NCBI RefSeq assembly: GCF_023155745.1
Contig: NZ_JAKNUS010000001.1
Location: forward strand, 1-64,000
Direction: 5' to 3'
Length of the DNA stretch: 64,000 nt
DNA from: Microbacterium kunmingense
Lineage (GTDB): Bacteria > Actinomycetota > Actinomycetes > Actinomycetales > Microbacteriaceae
Shown here: in pieces, positions 43,565 to 51,829 of the stretch
Position numbering within the stretch: position 1 is the first letter of the stretch
How the letters are laid out: each line of letters opens with the position of its first letter
Translations under genes and position numbers: made by a program
Notes under the pieces: generated by a model
What the model saw: the letters and a program-made list of their open reading frames with translations, nothing else
Told to the model about the DNA's origin: nothing
Databases searched by the model: none

Positions 43565-43762
43565 CTCTACCTCCCGCCCGGGGTCGAGGTGGAGGTGGTG
43601 CTCCGCTTCGATCACGCCGACCCGCGGCATCCGCTCATGCTCCACTGCCACCTGCTCCGGCACGAAGATGCCGGGATGATGGCGCAGTTCCTCGTGGTCG
43701 AGCCGGGTTCGGACACCACCGTCACGACCCTCCCGCCGTCCGCGTCCGGCCACGAACACTGA
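43565..43762 (+). pseudogene. multicopper oxidase C-terminal relic
   Basis: A 65-codon open stretch encodes the last part of a multicopper oxidase: LYLPPGVEVEVVLRFDHADP, then HPLMLHCHLLRHEDAGMMAQF with the type 1 copper ligands HCH-x3-H-x4-M, then a short tail ending GHEH and TGA. There is no start codon or upstream domain; the preceding sequence is a GC-rich repeat block. It is clearly a fragment, distinct in sequence from the larger remnant at the left end of the window. Confidence 0.85.
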
Positions 43763-43790
43763 GCCTCGGGCGGGCCGGTTCGCCGTCCGT

Positions 43791-43857
43791 CGAGAGTGCA
43801 TCGGCGCGCCGAGGAAGCGGGCGAACCCCGCATCCTCGGCGGCCAGATGCACTCTCG
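43791..43857. repeat. 67-bp palindromic element
   Basis: CGAGAGTGCATC (43791-43802) pairs perfectly with 43846-43857, and CGCCGAGGA (43807-43815) pairs with 43833-43841. A four-base internal loop and a 17-base apex remain. There is no T-run on either side, so a simple terminator is doubtful. It may belong to a dispersed REP-like family. The gap from the oxidase relic to the zinc operon (210 bases) contains this and the Zur box, nothing else. Confidence 0.75.
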
Positions 43858-43939
43858 CGTGCGTCACTCCTCTCCTCTCGGTGACCGTCGGGGAGGTGAT
43901 CGCGCAGGGGGGTCGTCGCGGGGTCGTCGCGCGCGCTAC

Positions 43940-43954
43940 TGATAACGATTATCA
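43940..43954. promoter_or_regulatory. Zur/Fur-type box upstream of the zinc operon
   Basis: TGATAACGATTATCA is a perfect dyad (TGATAA/TTATCA around CGA), close to known Zur and Fur boxes. It lies 18 bases before the znuA start, with TACACT at 43961-43966 as a likely -10 element. The operon contains its own Zur gene, which should bind here and repress when zinc is plentiful. Confidence 0.8.
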
Positions 43955-43972
43955 ATTCGTTACACTGGCTCC

Positions 43973-44998
43973 ATGCGTGCGACCCGACTCGTTCCCCTCT
44001 TCGCCGTGACCGCGGCATCCGCTCTCGCCCTCGCCGGCTGCGCCACCGCGGCCGGATCGTCATCGTCGGCGGGGAGTGCCGATGCGACGGGTGACGCTGT
44101 CCAGGTTGTGGCGTCGACGAACGTCTACGGGCAGATCGTCGAGGAGATCGGGGGCGACGCGGTCGCCGTCACCTCGATCGTGAGCTCCGCCGCGCAGGAC
44201 CCGCACTCCTACGAGCCGAGCGCCCAGGACACCCTCGCGATCTCGAACGCCGAGCTCATCGTCGAGAACGGCGGTGGCTACGACTCGTTCATCGACGCGC
44301 TCATCGAGTCCAGCGGCAGCGCGGCCCACGTGATCACGGCCGTCGAGTTCTCCCACGACTACCCCGGTGCTGAAGCGCACTCCGATGACCACTCCGAGGA
44401 GGGTGCCGCGGACGCCGCGGCGGAGGAGGAGCATGCCCACGAGGAGGGCGAGCACGACCACGCCCACATCGAAGGCTTCAACGAGCACGTCTGGTACGAC
44501 CCGCACACCATGGCCTATGTCGCCGAGGCGGTCGCCGACGAGCTGAGCGAGCTCCGACCCGAGGAGGCCGACACCTTCGCGGCGAACCTCGACGCGTTCA
44601 CGGGTGAGATCGAGGGTGTCGAGGACTCCCTCGGCGCGATCGCCGCTGACCAGCAGGGTGCTCACGTCTTCGTCACCGAACCGGTGCCGGTCTACCTCGC
44701 CGCAGCGGCGGGACTGGAGAACGTGACCCCCGAAGCGTTCAGTGAGGCTGTCGAGGAGGGGCAGGATGTTCCGCCGGCGACGCTGCTGGAGTCGCTCGAC
44801 CTGCTGCGCGCCGATGACGTGCGGGTGGTCATCACGAACACCCAGACCGGCGGGGCCGAGACCGAGCAGATCGTCTCGGAGGCCGATTCGCTGAGCATCC
44901 CGGTGATCGCGTTTTCGGAAACGCTCCCGGAGGGGGAGACTTACATCTCGTGGATGCAGGCGAACATCACCGCGCTCAGCGACGCTCTGGCGGAGTGA
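43973..44998 (+). CDS. znuA: zinc ABC transporter substrate-binding lipoprotein
   Basis: A 341-residue cluster-9 metal-binding protein. A signal peptide ends in the lipobox LAGC (Cys23). Predicted zinc ligands include His78 (DPHSYEP) and His172 (EHVWYDPHTM). Between them an acidic, histidine-rich loop (about 128-166) is typical of ZnuA proteins and may collect zinc. First gene of the operon, with a Zur box in front of it, so induction under zinc shortage is expected. Confidence 0.93.
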   Translation: MRATRLVPLFAVTAASALALAGCATAAGSSSSAGSADATGDAVQVVASTNVYGQIVEEIGGDAVAVTSIVSSAAQDPHSYEPSAQDTLAISNAELIVENGGGYDSFIDALIESSGSAAHVITAVEFSHDYPGAEAHSDDHSEEGAADAAAEEEHAHEEGEHDHAHIEGFNEHVWYDPHTMAYVAEAVADELSELRPEEADTFAANLDAFTGEIEGVEDSLGAIAADQQGAHVFVTEPVPVYLAAAAGLENVTPEAFSEAVEEGQDVPPATLLESLDLLRADDVRVVITNTQTGGAETEQIVSEADSLSIPVIAFSETLPEGETYISWMQANITALSDALAE

Positions 44999-45813
44999 CG
45001 ACCTCCGCGCCTGCGCTGCAGATCCGGGATGCCGCGCTGCGGCGCTCCGGCCGCGAACTGTGGTCGGGACTGGACCTCTCCGTCGCACCCGGTGAGCTCA
45101 TCGCCGTCCTCGGCCCGAGCGGCTCGGGCAAGACGACGCTCCTGCAGGCGATCCTGGGCCTGCAGTCCCTGAGCTCGGGCACCATCTCCGTCCTGGGAGA
45201 GCCGGTACGCGCGGGGGGCAATCGCCGCGTCGGCTACATCCCGCAGGCACGGCCGCTCCCGCGCGACGTCGCCCTCCGGGGTCGCGATGTCGTCGCGCTC
45301 GGGGTCAACGGTCACCGCTTCGGGCTCCCCATCCCGCGGCGCCGCGACGCGGCCCGCGTCGAGAAGCTCATCGACGAGGTGGGCGCCCGTGCGTTCGCCG
45401 ATCGCCCGGTGGGGGTGCTCTCGGGCGGCGAGCAGCAGCGGTTGCGCATCGGCCAGGCCCTCGCCGATGACCCGAAGCTCCTGCTCTGCGACGAGCCGCT
45501 CACGAGCCTCGACCTCGCGAACCAGCGCGCCGTGGTCGACCTCATCGACCGCCATCGCCGCGACCGCGACGCCGCCGTCCTCCTGGTGACGCACGACGTC
45601 AACCCGCTGCTGGGCAAAGTCGACCGCATCCTCTACATCGCCGGTGGCCGGTTCACGCTGGGGCGTCCCGACGAGGTGCTCCGCTCCGACGTCCTCACCG
45701 AGCTCTACGGCACACCGGTCTTCGTGCTGCGCGCCGGCGACCGGCTCGTCGTGGTCGGTGCCCCCGACGCCGAAGAGACGCACCATCACCACCACGACGA
45801 GGACCACTCGTGA
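44995..45813 (+). CDS. znuC: zinc ABC transporter ATPase
   Basis: A 272-residue ATPase with Walker A GPSGSGKTT, signature LSGGEQQRLRIGQAL, Walker B LLLCDEPLTSLD and the switch histidine in VTHDV. The C-terminus ends in a run of five histidines within an acidic tail, unusual for the ATPase and suggestive of cytosolic zinc sensing or buffering. GTGA overlap with znuA and with the permease gene. Confidence 0.93.
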   Translation: MTTSAPALQIRDAALRRSGRELWSGLDLSVAPGELIAVLGPSGSGKTTLLQAILGLQSLSSGTISVLGEPVRAGGNRRVGYIPQARPLPRDVALRGRDVVALGVNGHRFGLPIPRRRDAARVEKLIDEVGARAFADRPVGVLSGGEQQRLRIGQALADDPKLLLCDEPLTSLDLANQRAVVDLIDRHRRDRDAAVLLVTHDVNPLLGKVDRILYIAGGRFTLGRPDEVLRSDVLTELYGTPVFVLRAGDRLVVVGAPDAEETHHHHHDEDHS

Positions 45814-46718
45814 GCTGGGATGCCATCTGGGAGGCGATGTTCGGCGGCCTCCCGGTCTACGGCCAGCTGCTCGGACTCGTCTCGAACGCGGTGTGGGCCG
45901 GCGCTGCGCTCGGCCTCGTCGGCGGACTCGTGGGCGTCTTCGTCATGCAGCGGGACATGGCCTTCGCCGTCCACGGCATCAGCGAGCTGTCCTTCGCGGG
46001 GGCCGCGGCCGCCCTCCTCATCGGCGTCGACGTCGTGAGCGGCTCGATCTTCGGGTCCTTGATCGCCGCGGCACTCATCGGCTGGCTCGGCGCGCGTGCC
46101 CGCGACCGCAACTCGATCATCGGCGTCCTGATGCCGTTCGGCCTCGGCCTCGGCATCCTCTTCCTGTCTCTCTACGACGGGCGCTCGGCCAACCGGTTCA
46201 GCCTGCTGACCGGGCAGATCGTGTCGGTGCAGACCGGCCAGCTGGGCTGGCTGATCGGGATCAGCCTCATCGTGCTGCTCGGGATGCTGGTGATCTGGCG
46301 TCCGCTCCGCTTCGACTCGCTCGACCCGCAGTCCGCCGCTGCGCGCGGTGTGCCGACAACCGCGGTGTCGCTGATCTTCATGATCCTCCTCGGCCTCATC
46401 GTCGCCGTGGCCGTCCACATCATCGGCGCGCTGCTGGTGATGGCTCTCCTCGTGACGCCGGCCGCCGCCGCGATGCGGGTCGCCCACGGGCCGCTGTCGG
46501 TGCCGCTGCTAGCGGCCGCCTTCGGCTTCGTGTCCGCCGTCGGCGGCATCCTCCTCGCAATCGCCGGCACACTCCCGGTGAGCCCCTACATCACCACGAT
46601 CTCGTTCGTGATCTACCTCGTCTGCCGCGTGATCGGCGGCCGGCAGGGGCGGGTCGTCCGGATGCGCGGGGGTGAGGGGCGTCCAGCGGCGGTTCAGGGC
46701 GCCTCGGTAAACTCCTGA
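45810..46718 (+). CDS. znuB: zinc ABC transporter permease
   Basis: A 302-residue ABC-3 family permease with about eight helices. ABC-3 features include the loop MAFAVHGISELSFAGAA near the first helices and ALLVMALLVTPAAAAMRVA in the C-terminal half. It forms the channel for zinc released by the binding protein. Overlaps znuC by four bases. Confidence 0.93.
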   Translation: MSWDAIWEAMFGGLPVYGQLLGLVSNAVWAGAALGLVGGLVGVFVMQRDMAFAVHGISELSFAGAAAALLIGVDVVSGSIFGSLIAAALIGWLGARARDRNSIIGVLMPFGLGLGILFLSLYDGRSANRFSLLTGQIVSVQTGQLGWLIGISLIVLLGMLVIWRPLRFDSLDPQSAAARGVPTTAVSLIFMILLGLIVAVAVHIIGALLVMALLVTPAAAAMRVAHGPLSVPLLAAAFGFVSAVGGILLAIAGTLPVSPYITTISFVIYLVCRVIGGRQGRVVRMRGGEGRPAAVQGASVNS

Positions 46719-46720
46719 TC

Positions 46721-47131
46721 ATGGCCCAGCGGAACACGTGGCAGCGCGAACGCGTGCGCGAAGCCCTCGCCGACGCCCGCGGCTTCGTCAGCGCCCAGTC
46801 GCTGCACGCCACGCTCCGCGACGAGAACACCGGCATCGGCTTGGCGACGGTGTACCGCGCGCTTGCCGGCCTCGCCGCCAACGGTGAGGCCGATTCTCTG
46901 CAGAGCCCCGAGGGGGAGAGCCTCTACCGCGCCTGCGTATCGGCCGGACACCACCATCACCTGATCTGCCGCAACTGCGGCAAGACCGTCGAGATCGAAG
47001 CGACGGATGTCGAGGACTGGGCGCGACGCACGGCGACCGCTCATGGGTTCAGTCAGGCCGAGCACATCGTCGACATCTTCGGATACTGCTCCGCCTGCAC
47101 GGCCGGAGCCGGTGAGCGTGACACGGACTGA
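46721..47131 (+). CDS. zur: Fur family zinc uptake regulator (Zur)
   Basis: A 136-residue Fur-type repressor: winged helix at the N-terminus (RVREALADARGFVSAQSLHA, then GLATVYRALAGLA), a histidine cluster GHHHHLICRNCG and a second CxxC (CSACTAG) forming the structural zinc site. Location inside the zinc transporter operon identifies it as Zur rather than Fur. Two bases after the permease gene; likely represses the box at 43940-43954. Confidence 0.92.
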   Translation: MAQRNTWQRERVREALADARGFVSAQSLHATLRDENTGIGLATVYRALAGLAANGEADSLQSPEGESLYRACVSAGHHHHLICRNCGKTVEIEATDVEDWARRTATAHGFSQAEHIVDIFGYCSACTAGAGERDTD

Positions 47132-48215
47132 CCCGGCCCCCCGCGTCGCTCCGCCGGAGCATCGCGCTCGGACCGTGACCCGCGACGGGTCGCGGCCCTC
47201 GGCGACCGCGCGGGCGCTGGTCGCGCTCGGTATCGGCGTCGCCGTCGTGGTCGGGCTCTTCCTCGTCGATGCGCTCGCGCCCGCAATCTTCCCCGATCCG
47301 CTGCCGACCCGTGCGCAGGACGGACTCACTCTCGCCGTCAGCGTGCTCATCGAGTCGCTGCCCTTCGTCGTGCTGGGCGTCGTGCTCTCGATCGCGGTGC
47401 AGGTGTGGGTGCCGCCGGGACTGATCGAGAGATGGATGCCGCGGCGAGCGTGGGCGCGCCGGGCCGTGCTGTCGCTGCTCGGCATGCTCATCCCGGTCTG
47501 CGAGTGCGGCAACGTGCCGTTCGCGCGCGGGCTGCTGATGCGCGGATTCAGCGTGTCCGAGACGATGACGTTCCTCATCGCCGCGCCGATCGTGAACCCG
47601 ATCGTCATCATCACCACGCACGCCGCCTTCGGGTTCGACGACGGGATCCTCGTCGTCCGACTCATCGGCGGGTATCTCATCGCGAACCTCATCGGGTGGC
47701 TGTACAGCCGTCACCCGAGCCCGGACGCCCTCCTCACCGACCGGTTCCGTGACACGTGCGAGCTGGCACTCGTCCGCGTCCCGGTCGAGGCGGGCTCGGC
47801 CGGCGCCCTCGGTGAGCGTGGACGGCGCAGCCTCGCGCAGTTCGTCGTCGAGCTTCGCGCGGTCATGCCGGCGCTCATCATCGGTTCGGCGATCGCGGGG
47901 GCCGTGCAGGTTCTCATCCCCCGCGAGGTGCTGCTGGCGATCGGCTCGAACCCCGCGCTGTCGATCGTGGCGATGATCGCGCTGGCGATGGTGGTGTCGA
48001 TCTGCTCGAACGTCGACTCGTTCTTCGCGCTGTCCTTCGCCTCGACGTTCACGCCCGGCTCGCTCGTGGCGTTCCTCCTCGTGGGGCCGCTCGTCGACGT
48101 CAAGATGCTCGCCCTCATGCGCACCACCTTCACCACCCGCGCGCTGGCCGGTGTCGTCGTGGTCGTGCTGCTGGCCGCCTTCGCGATCGGTACGGGGGTG
48201 AACCTCCTTGCCTGA
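47112..48215 (+). CDS. UPF0718 (YraQ-like) permease
   Basis: A protein of about 367 residues with eight or more helices and the family motif IPVCECGNVPFARGLLMRG, then AAPIVNPIVIITT, and the C-terminal CSNVDSFFALSF. These permeases commonly pair with TIGR03943 (DUF1980) proteins and are found in Zur regulons; transport of a zinc-related solute or metallophore is inferred. The GTG start overlaps zur by 20 bases. Confidence 0.88.
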   Translation: MSVTRTDPAPRVAPPEHRARTVTRDGSRPSATARALVALGIGVAVVVGLFLVDALAPAIFPDPLPTRAQDGLTLAVSVLIESLPFVVLGVVLSIAVQVWVPPGLIERWMPRRAWARRAVLSLLGMLIPVCECGNVPFARGLLMRGFSVSETMTFLIAAPIVNPIVIITTHAAFGFDDGILVVRLIGGYLIANLIGWLYSRHPSPDALLTDRFRDTCELALVRVPVEAGSAGALGERGRRSLAQFVVELRAVMPALIIGSAIAGAVQVLIPREVLLAIGSNPALSIVAMIALAMVVSICSNVDSFFALSFASTFTPGSLVAFLLVGPLVDVKMLALMRTTFTTRALAGVVVVVLLAAFAIGTGVNLLA

Positions 48216-49266
48216 GCGCTCCGCCCTCCTCACGCGCTGGCTCGGCGTCGGCCTTGCGGCGATCCTCGCCGTCATCACCGTCTCGCTCGCCCTCACCGGG
48301 CGGCTGGGGCTCTACATCAACCCCGAATCGTCGTGGTTCGCGGTGTCGATGTCGGTCCTCGTGCTGCTGGGCGCGGTGCTGAGCTTCCTCCTGCCGATGG
48401 GGGCGGAGGAGGACCACGGTCACGACCACGGCGACGGTGAGGCGCACGGGCACGGGCACGGCAATCACGGCTCGGGGCACGGGCACGGCGACGGTGAGGC
48501 GCACGGGCACGGGCACGGCGATCACGGCTCGGGGCGCGGGCACGGGGATAACGGCTCGGGGCACGGCGTTCTCGCCGACGACCCGACGCCCGTCGCCGCT
48601 CCCGTGCTCACCCGCGCGCAGGCGCGCGCCGCAGCATCCTCGAACCACCTGTCGCGCACCGAGCGCTCAGAACGTGCCTCGCGCGCCACGCGGTCCGAAC
48701 CGCTCTCGCGCTCCCCGCGGCCTTCGCGGGTGCCGCGCGCCTCGCGCCGACGCTCGCTCGGACTGCTCGCGACCGGTACCGGGGCGGTCCTCGCCTCGGC
48801 GGTCGTGCTGCTGACACTCGTGCTCCCTCCTCGCTCGCTCTCCGCCGAACTGGCGATCTCACGCGACGTCGGGGCGCCGCCGCTGTTCGGCGGAACCGAT
48901 GTGGTCACCCTGGCACGCACCGGGGACACCGCCTCGTTCGGCGTGGGCGAATGGTCGGCGGTCTTCGCCACGGCGACGAATCCCGAGGCGTTCGACGGAG
49001 ATCCGGTGACGCTGACCGGCTTCGTCACCCCCGGCGAAGACGGCGGATTCGCGCTGTCGCGCCTGGTCATCACGCACTGCGTCATCGACGCGCAGTCGGC
49101 GAGCATCCCCGTCGCCGTCGGCGAGGACGAAGCATCCGCCGACGCCGAGACCGGCCAGTGGGTCACGGTCGAGGGCATGGTGCGGGCGAACTCCGACGGG
49201 CGCCTGTTCATCGATGCGGGGACGGTCGAGCTCATCGACGAGCCCGAGGATCCGTATGAGTACTGA
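48208..49266 (+). CDS. TIGR03943/DUF1980 family protein with histidine-rich repeats
   Basis: A 352-residue membrane protein, partner of the preceding permease. Two N-terminal helices (about 10-30 and 45-62) are followed by a histidine/glycine repeat region (about 68-118), an Arg/Ser-rich linker (about 140-185), a third helix and a C-terminal domain with TGFVTP, RLVITHCVIDAQS and WVTVEGMV, the TIGR03943 hallmarks. A TTG start overlaps the permease stop. The histidine region may bind zinc. The family role is uncertain. Confidence 0.85.
   Translation: MPERSALLTRWLGVGLAAILAVITVSLALTGRLGLYINPESSWFAVSMSVLVLLGAVLSFLLPMGAEEDHGHDHGDGEAHGHGHGNHGSGHGHGDGEAHGHGHGDHGSGRGHGDNGSGHGVLADDPTPVAAPVLTRAQARAAASSNHLSRTERSERASRATRSEPLSRSPRPSRVPRASRRRSLGLLATGTGAVLASAVVLLTLVLPPRSLSAELAISRDVGAPPLFGGTDVVTLARTGDTASFGVGEWSAVFATATNPEAFDGDPVTLTGFVTPGEDGGFALSRLVITHCVIDAQSASIPVAVGEDEASADAETGQWVTVEGMVRANSDGRLFIDAGTVELIDEPEDPYEY
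48430..48543 (+). repeat. 57-bp in-frame tandem repeat, two copies
   Basis: Two copies (48430-48486, 48487-48543) differ at two positions, and a partial third follows. Each codes 19 residues of GDGEAHGHGHG type. Near-identity at the DNA level points to recent slippage duplication, and the copy number should vary between strains. Confidence 0.85.
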
Positions 49267-50671
49267 CCGCGCGCGCCCCGCGGGGTCGAGGCCGCCGGTT
49301 CGGCGGGCCTTCCTTCTGCCGTTCCTCGTCGTCGCAGCGCTCCTGGCCGTCCTGGGTCTCGCGGGCGCCGCGGTGAGCACTCTCCAGGGGCCTCGTGTGA
49401 CAGCGGTGGATGTCGATCCGGAGGCCGCGGCGGCGGCATCAGGCGGTCGACTGATCGTCTCCACGTCGCTGCCGCTGGCCGAGGTGAGTGCCGACCAGGT
49501 CACCATCACGCCCGAAGTGCCGTTCGCGGTCGATACGTCGGGCCGGAGTCTCGGTGTGCGATTCGGTCTGCCGCTGCGCGATGACACGGAGTACACGATC
49601 ACCATCGAGGGCCTCACCGCCGCCGGAGGGGGACCCGCCACCGAGGTGACCGAGTCGTTCCGAACCCCGCGGGCGGAGGTGTTCCTCCTCCAGCGCGGCG
49701 AGGGTGCCGACACCGTGTTCCGCACCGACCTCACGGGCGACGATGCCGAGGCGGTCTTCACGCACCCGCACATCGAGGACTTCCGCGCGACCTCACGCCA
49801 TCTCGTCATGTCGGTGCTCGACGACGACGGCTCCGCGGAGCTGATCGTGACCGACCTCGCCGGTGAGGACGAGCGCAGCCTCCCGCTCCCGGGCGACGGG
49901 TTCGTCACCAATTTGCAGAGCGCCGATCGCGGCGAGGTGGTGGGGTATCTGTACACCGACGAGGATGTCAGCGCCGAGGGCGCCCGCGAGAGCCGTCTGT
50001 ACACCGCGTCGCTCGCGCAGGGCGCGGCCGAAACCGAGCCGACCGAGATCGCGATCGACGGCGCCGACCCCCGCATCGCGGAGTGGCGCTTCGTGCCCGA
50101 CACCGACAGCATCCTGCTCCTCTCGTTCGACGGTCAGCTTCTCCTCACGGGCGCAGACGGTGCCGACTCGACGGCGCTCGGGACGGCGCTGTCGATCAGC
50201 GGGATCGCTCGCGGGTCGTCCGAGGCGGTCGTCGAACGTGCCGACGGCCCCGCGGTCATCGATCTGACGGATGCTTCGGAGGAGCCGCTCGCCGTTCCCG
50301 CGACGGACCTCGGAACGGTGACGACGATCACCCCGATGCCCGATGGCGGAACGATCCGCTCGGCTGCGGTGTTCGGCGCCGACGGCACCCCGACCGGGTC
50401 GACCGCGGTCGTGCGCGTCGGAGCCGACGGCGCTACGAGCGCCCTCACCGAGATCGGGGCCGAGGACGCCGTCGTGCAGACCTGTGTGTCGCCGAGCGCA
50501 CGCTACCTCGCCGTGCTCGTCGCTCCCGCCGCGGCCCAGAACTCCTACGACGACTACCGGCTCCCCCTCCCCGAGCGACTGCAGACCCGCATCGTCGAGA
50601 TCGACGACGGCACCCAGGTCGTCTCGCTGCAAGGTTTCGACATCTCGTGGTGCCAGGTTCCCCCACGGTGA
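49256..50671 (+). CDS. membrane-anchored Ig/beta-propeller-like protein
   Basis: A 471-residue protein with an N-terminal transmembrane anchor (about 18-40), a beta-sandwich of bacterial Ig-like type (about 46-140, VTITPEVPFAVDTSGRSLGV, then LPLRDDTEYTITIEG) and about 320 residues of repeated strands as in a WD40-like propeller. The last segment is closed by CVSPSARYLAV and ISWCQVPPR. It overlaps the TIGR03943 gene by 11 bases, so it is part of the zinc operon. No enzyme motif is seen. Confidence 0.65.
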   Translation: MSTDRARPAGSRPPVRRAFLLPFLVVAALLAVLGLAGAAVSTLQGPRVTAVDVDPEAAAAASGGRLIVSTSLPLAEVSADQVTITPEVPFAVDTSGRSLGVRFGLPLRDDTEYTITIEGLTAAGGGPATEVTESFRTPRAEVFLLQRGEGADTVFRTDLTGDDAEAVFTHPHIEDFRATSRHLVMSVLDDDGSAELIVTDLAGEDERSLPLPGDGFVTNLQSADRGEVVGYLYTDEDVSAEGARESRLYTASLAQGAAETEPTEIAIDGADPRIAEWRFVPDTDSILLLSFDGQLLLTGADGADSTALGTALSISGIARGSSEAVVERADGPAVIDLTDASEEPLAVPATDLGTVTTITPMPDGGTIRSAAVFGADGTPTGSTAVVRVGADGATSALTEIGAEDAVVQTCVSPSARYLAVLVAPAAAQNSYDDYRLPLPERLQTRIVEIDDGTQVVSLQGFDISWCQVPPR

Positions 50672-51399
50672 GCGTGACCTCGCGCCGACCCGTCGGGTCG
50701 CCCCCAGCGCTCCGTCCCGCGACGCGCGCCGATCTCGCGGGCCTGCCGGTCGACGTCGCGCCACGGCTGCTCGGGGGAGTCCTCGAGGTGAACGTGGGCG
50801 GCGAGCTCGTCGCCGTACGGCTCACCGAGGTCGAGGCATACCACGGGCGGGGCACGGGCCCGGTGCCCGATCCTGGTTCGCACGCCCGGATGGGCCCGAC
50901 CGCCCGCAACGCCACGATGTGGGGCGAACCCGGTCACCTGTACGTCTACCTCAGTCACGGCATCCATTCGTGCGTCAACGTCGTCTGCGGCCCCGAGGGC
51001 ACGGCGGGCGGAATCCTCCTCCGGGCCGGGGAGGTCGTGAGGGGGACGGATGTCGCGACGCGGCGCCGCGCGGGCACTCGGCTCCCGGGGCCCCGCCATC
51101 GCGACCTCGCCCGAGGGCCAGGTCGATTCGGCCAGGCGGTCGGCCTGCGGCATCCGCTGCACGACGGGATCGACGCGATCACGTCTCGGCCGCACGCAGG
51201 AGCGACGGCGGCGCTGCTCCTCCCGAGTGACCTCCTTGCCGGCGTCGTCTCCGGACCCAGAGTCGGAGTCGCCGGCGTAGCCGGGACGTCGGCCTTCCCG
51301 TGGCGTTTCTGGCTCGACGGCGACCCGACGGTCTCCGCCTTCCGATGGGGACGCGGCGCGCGCGAGGTGAGCAGCGAGGGCGGGGACGGCATCGGCTGA
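50668..51399 (+). CDS. DNA-3-methyladenine glycosylase (AAG/MPG family)
   Basis: A protein of about 243 residues. The MPG signature is clear: VRLTEVEAYHGRGTGPVPDP, then RNATMWGEPGHLYVYLSHGIHSCVNVV and GILLRAGEVV. It excises alkylated purines. GTGA overlap with the preceding gene places it at the end of the zinc operon, an unexpected neighbour. An upstream GTG at 50650 is possible but less likely. Confidence 0.9.
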   Translation: MSVTSRRPVGSPPALRPATRADLAGLPVDVAPRLLGGVLEVNVGGELVAVRLTEVEAYHGRGTGPVPDPGSHARMGPTARNATMWGEPGHLYVYLSHGIHSCVNVVCGPEGTAGGILLRAGEVVRGTDVATRRRAGTRLPGPRHRDLARGPGRFGQAVGLRHPLHDGIDAITSRPHAGATAALLLPSDLLAGVVSGPRVGVAGVAGTSAFPWRFWLDGDPTVSAFRWGRGAREVSSEGGDGIG

Positions 51400-51410
51400 G
51401 CCTCGGGGTC

Positions 51411-51707
51411 TCAGAACCCGTCGGGTTTGGTCGCCACGCCGTCGAGCCAGAGACGGTCGCTCGGGTCGGCAGGTGCGCCGCCCGACCCGACGTGCGCGGG
51501 GTTGATCCGGTCGCCCTTGGTGATGACATGGACCATCGCCATCGCGTGGCCGCGTCCCAGGTCGTAGTCGGATTTCAACCACTCGATGATCTCGGTCGCC
51601 TTCACGCCCGGTGCGTCGAGCCCGCGTTCGTGGGCGATGTCCCCGAGTTGTCGGGGGGTGAGTCCAGTCTTGCGTTCGACGGCGTCGAGATAAGCCTGGA
51701 AGGACAT
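51411..51707 (-). CDS. DUF4287 domain protein
   Basis: A 98-residue helical protein (MSFQAYLDAVERKTGLTPRQ, then GVKATEIIEWLKSDYDLGRGHAMAMVHVI), the standard DUF4287 pattern. Function unknown. GAGGCACGACATG-type spacing with AAGGAGG upstream supports the start. Divergent from the HNH gene, with 122 bases between. Confidence 0.85.
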   Translation of the reverse strand: MSFQAYLDAVERKTGLTPRQLGDIAHERGLDAPGVKATEIIEWLKSDYDLGRGHAMAMVHVITKGDRINPAHVGSGGAPADPSDRLWLDGVATKPDGF

Positions 51708-51786
51708 GTCGTGCCTCCTTCGACGGTGACCGGGCGGAGGGTCTTCCGCCGCCCTCCTCGATAACTATATCGAAGAAACATTCCCA

Positions 51787-51823
51787 TACAAGTCTTGTAC
51801 AAATAGAACATCAGTACTAAACT
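51787..51823 (+). promoter_or_regulatory. promoter of the DUF222-HNH gene, probably leaderless
   Basis: TTGTAC (51795-51800) and TAAACT (51818-51823) are separated by 17 bases in an AT-rich island, and the ATG at 51830 lies where transcription should start. No ribosome binding site is present, so the mRNA is likely leaderless. A perfect palindrome TACAAG-T-CTTGTA (51787-51799) covers the -35 element and could be an operator. Confidence 0.6.
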
Positions 51824-51829
51824 GCCGAC

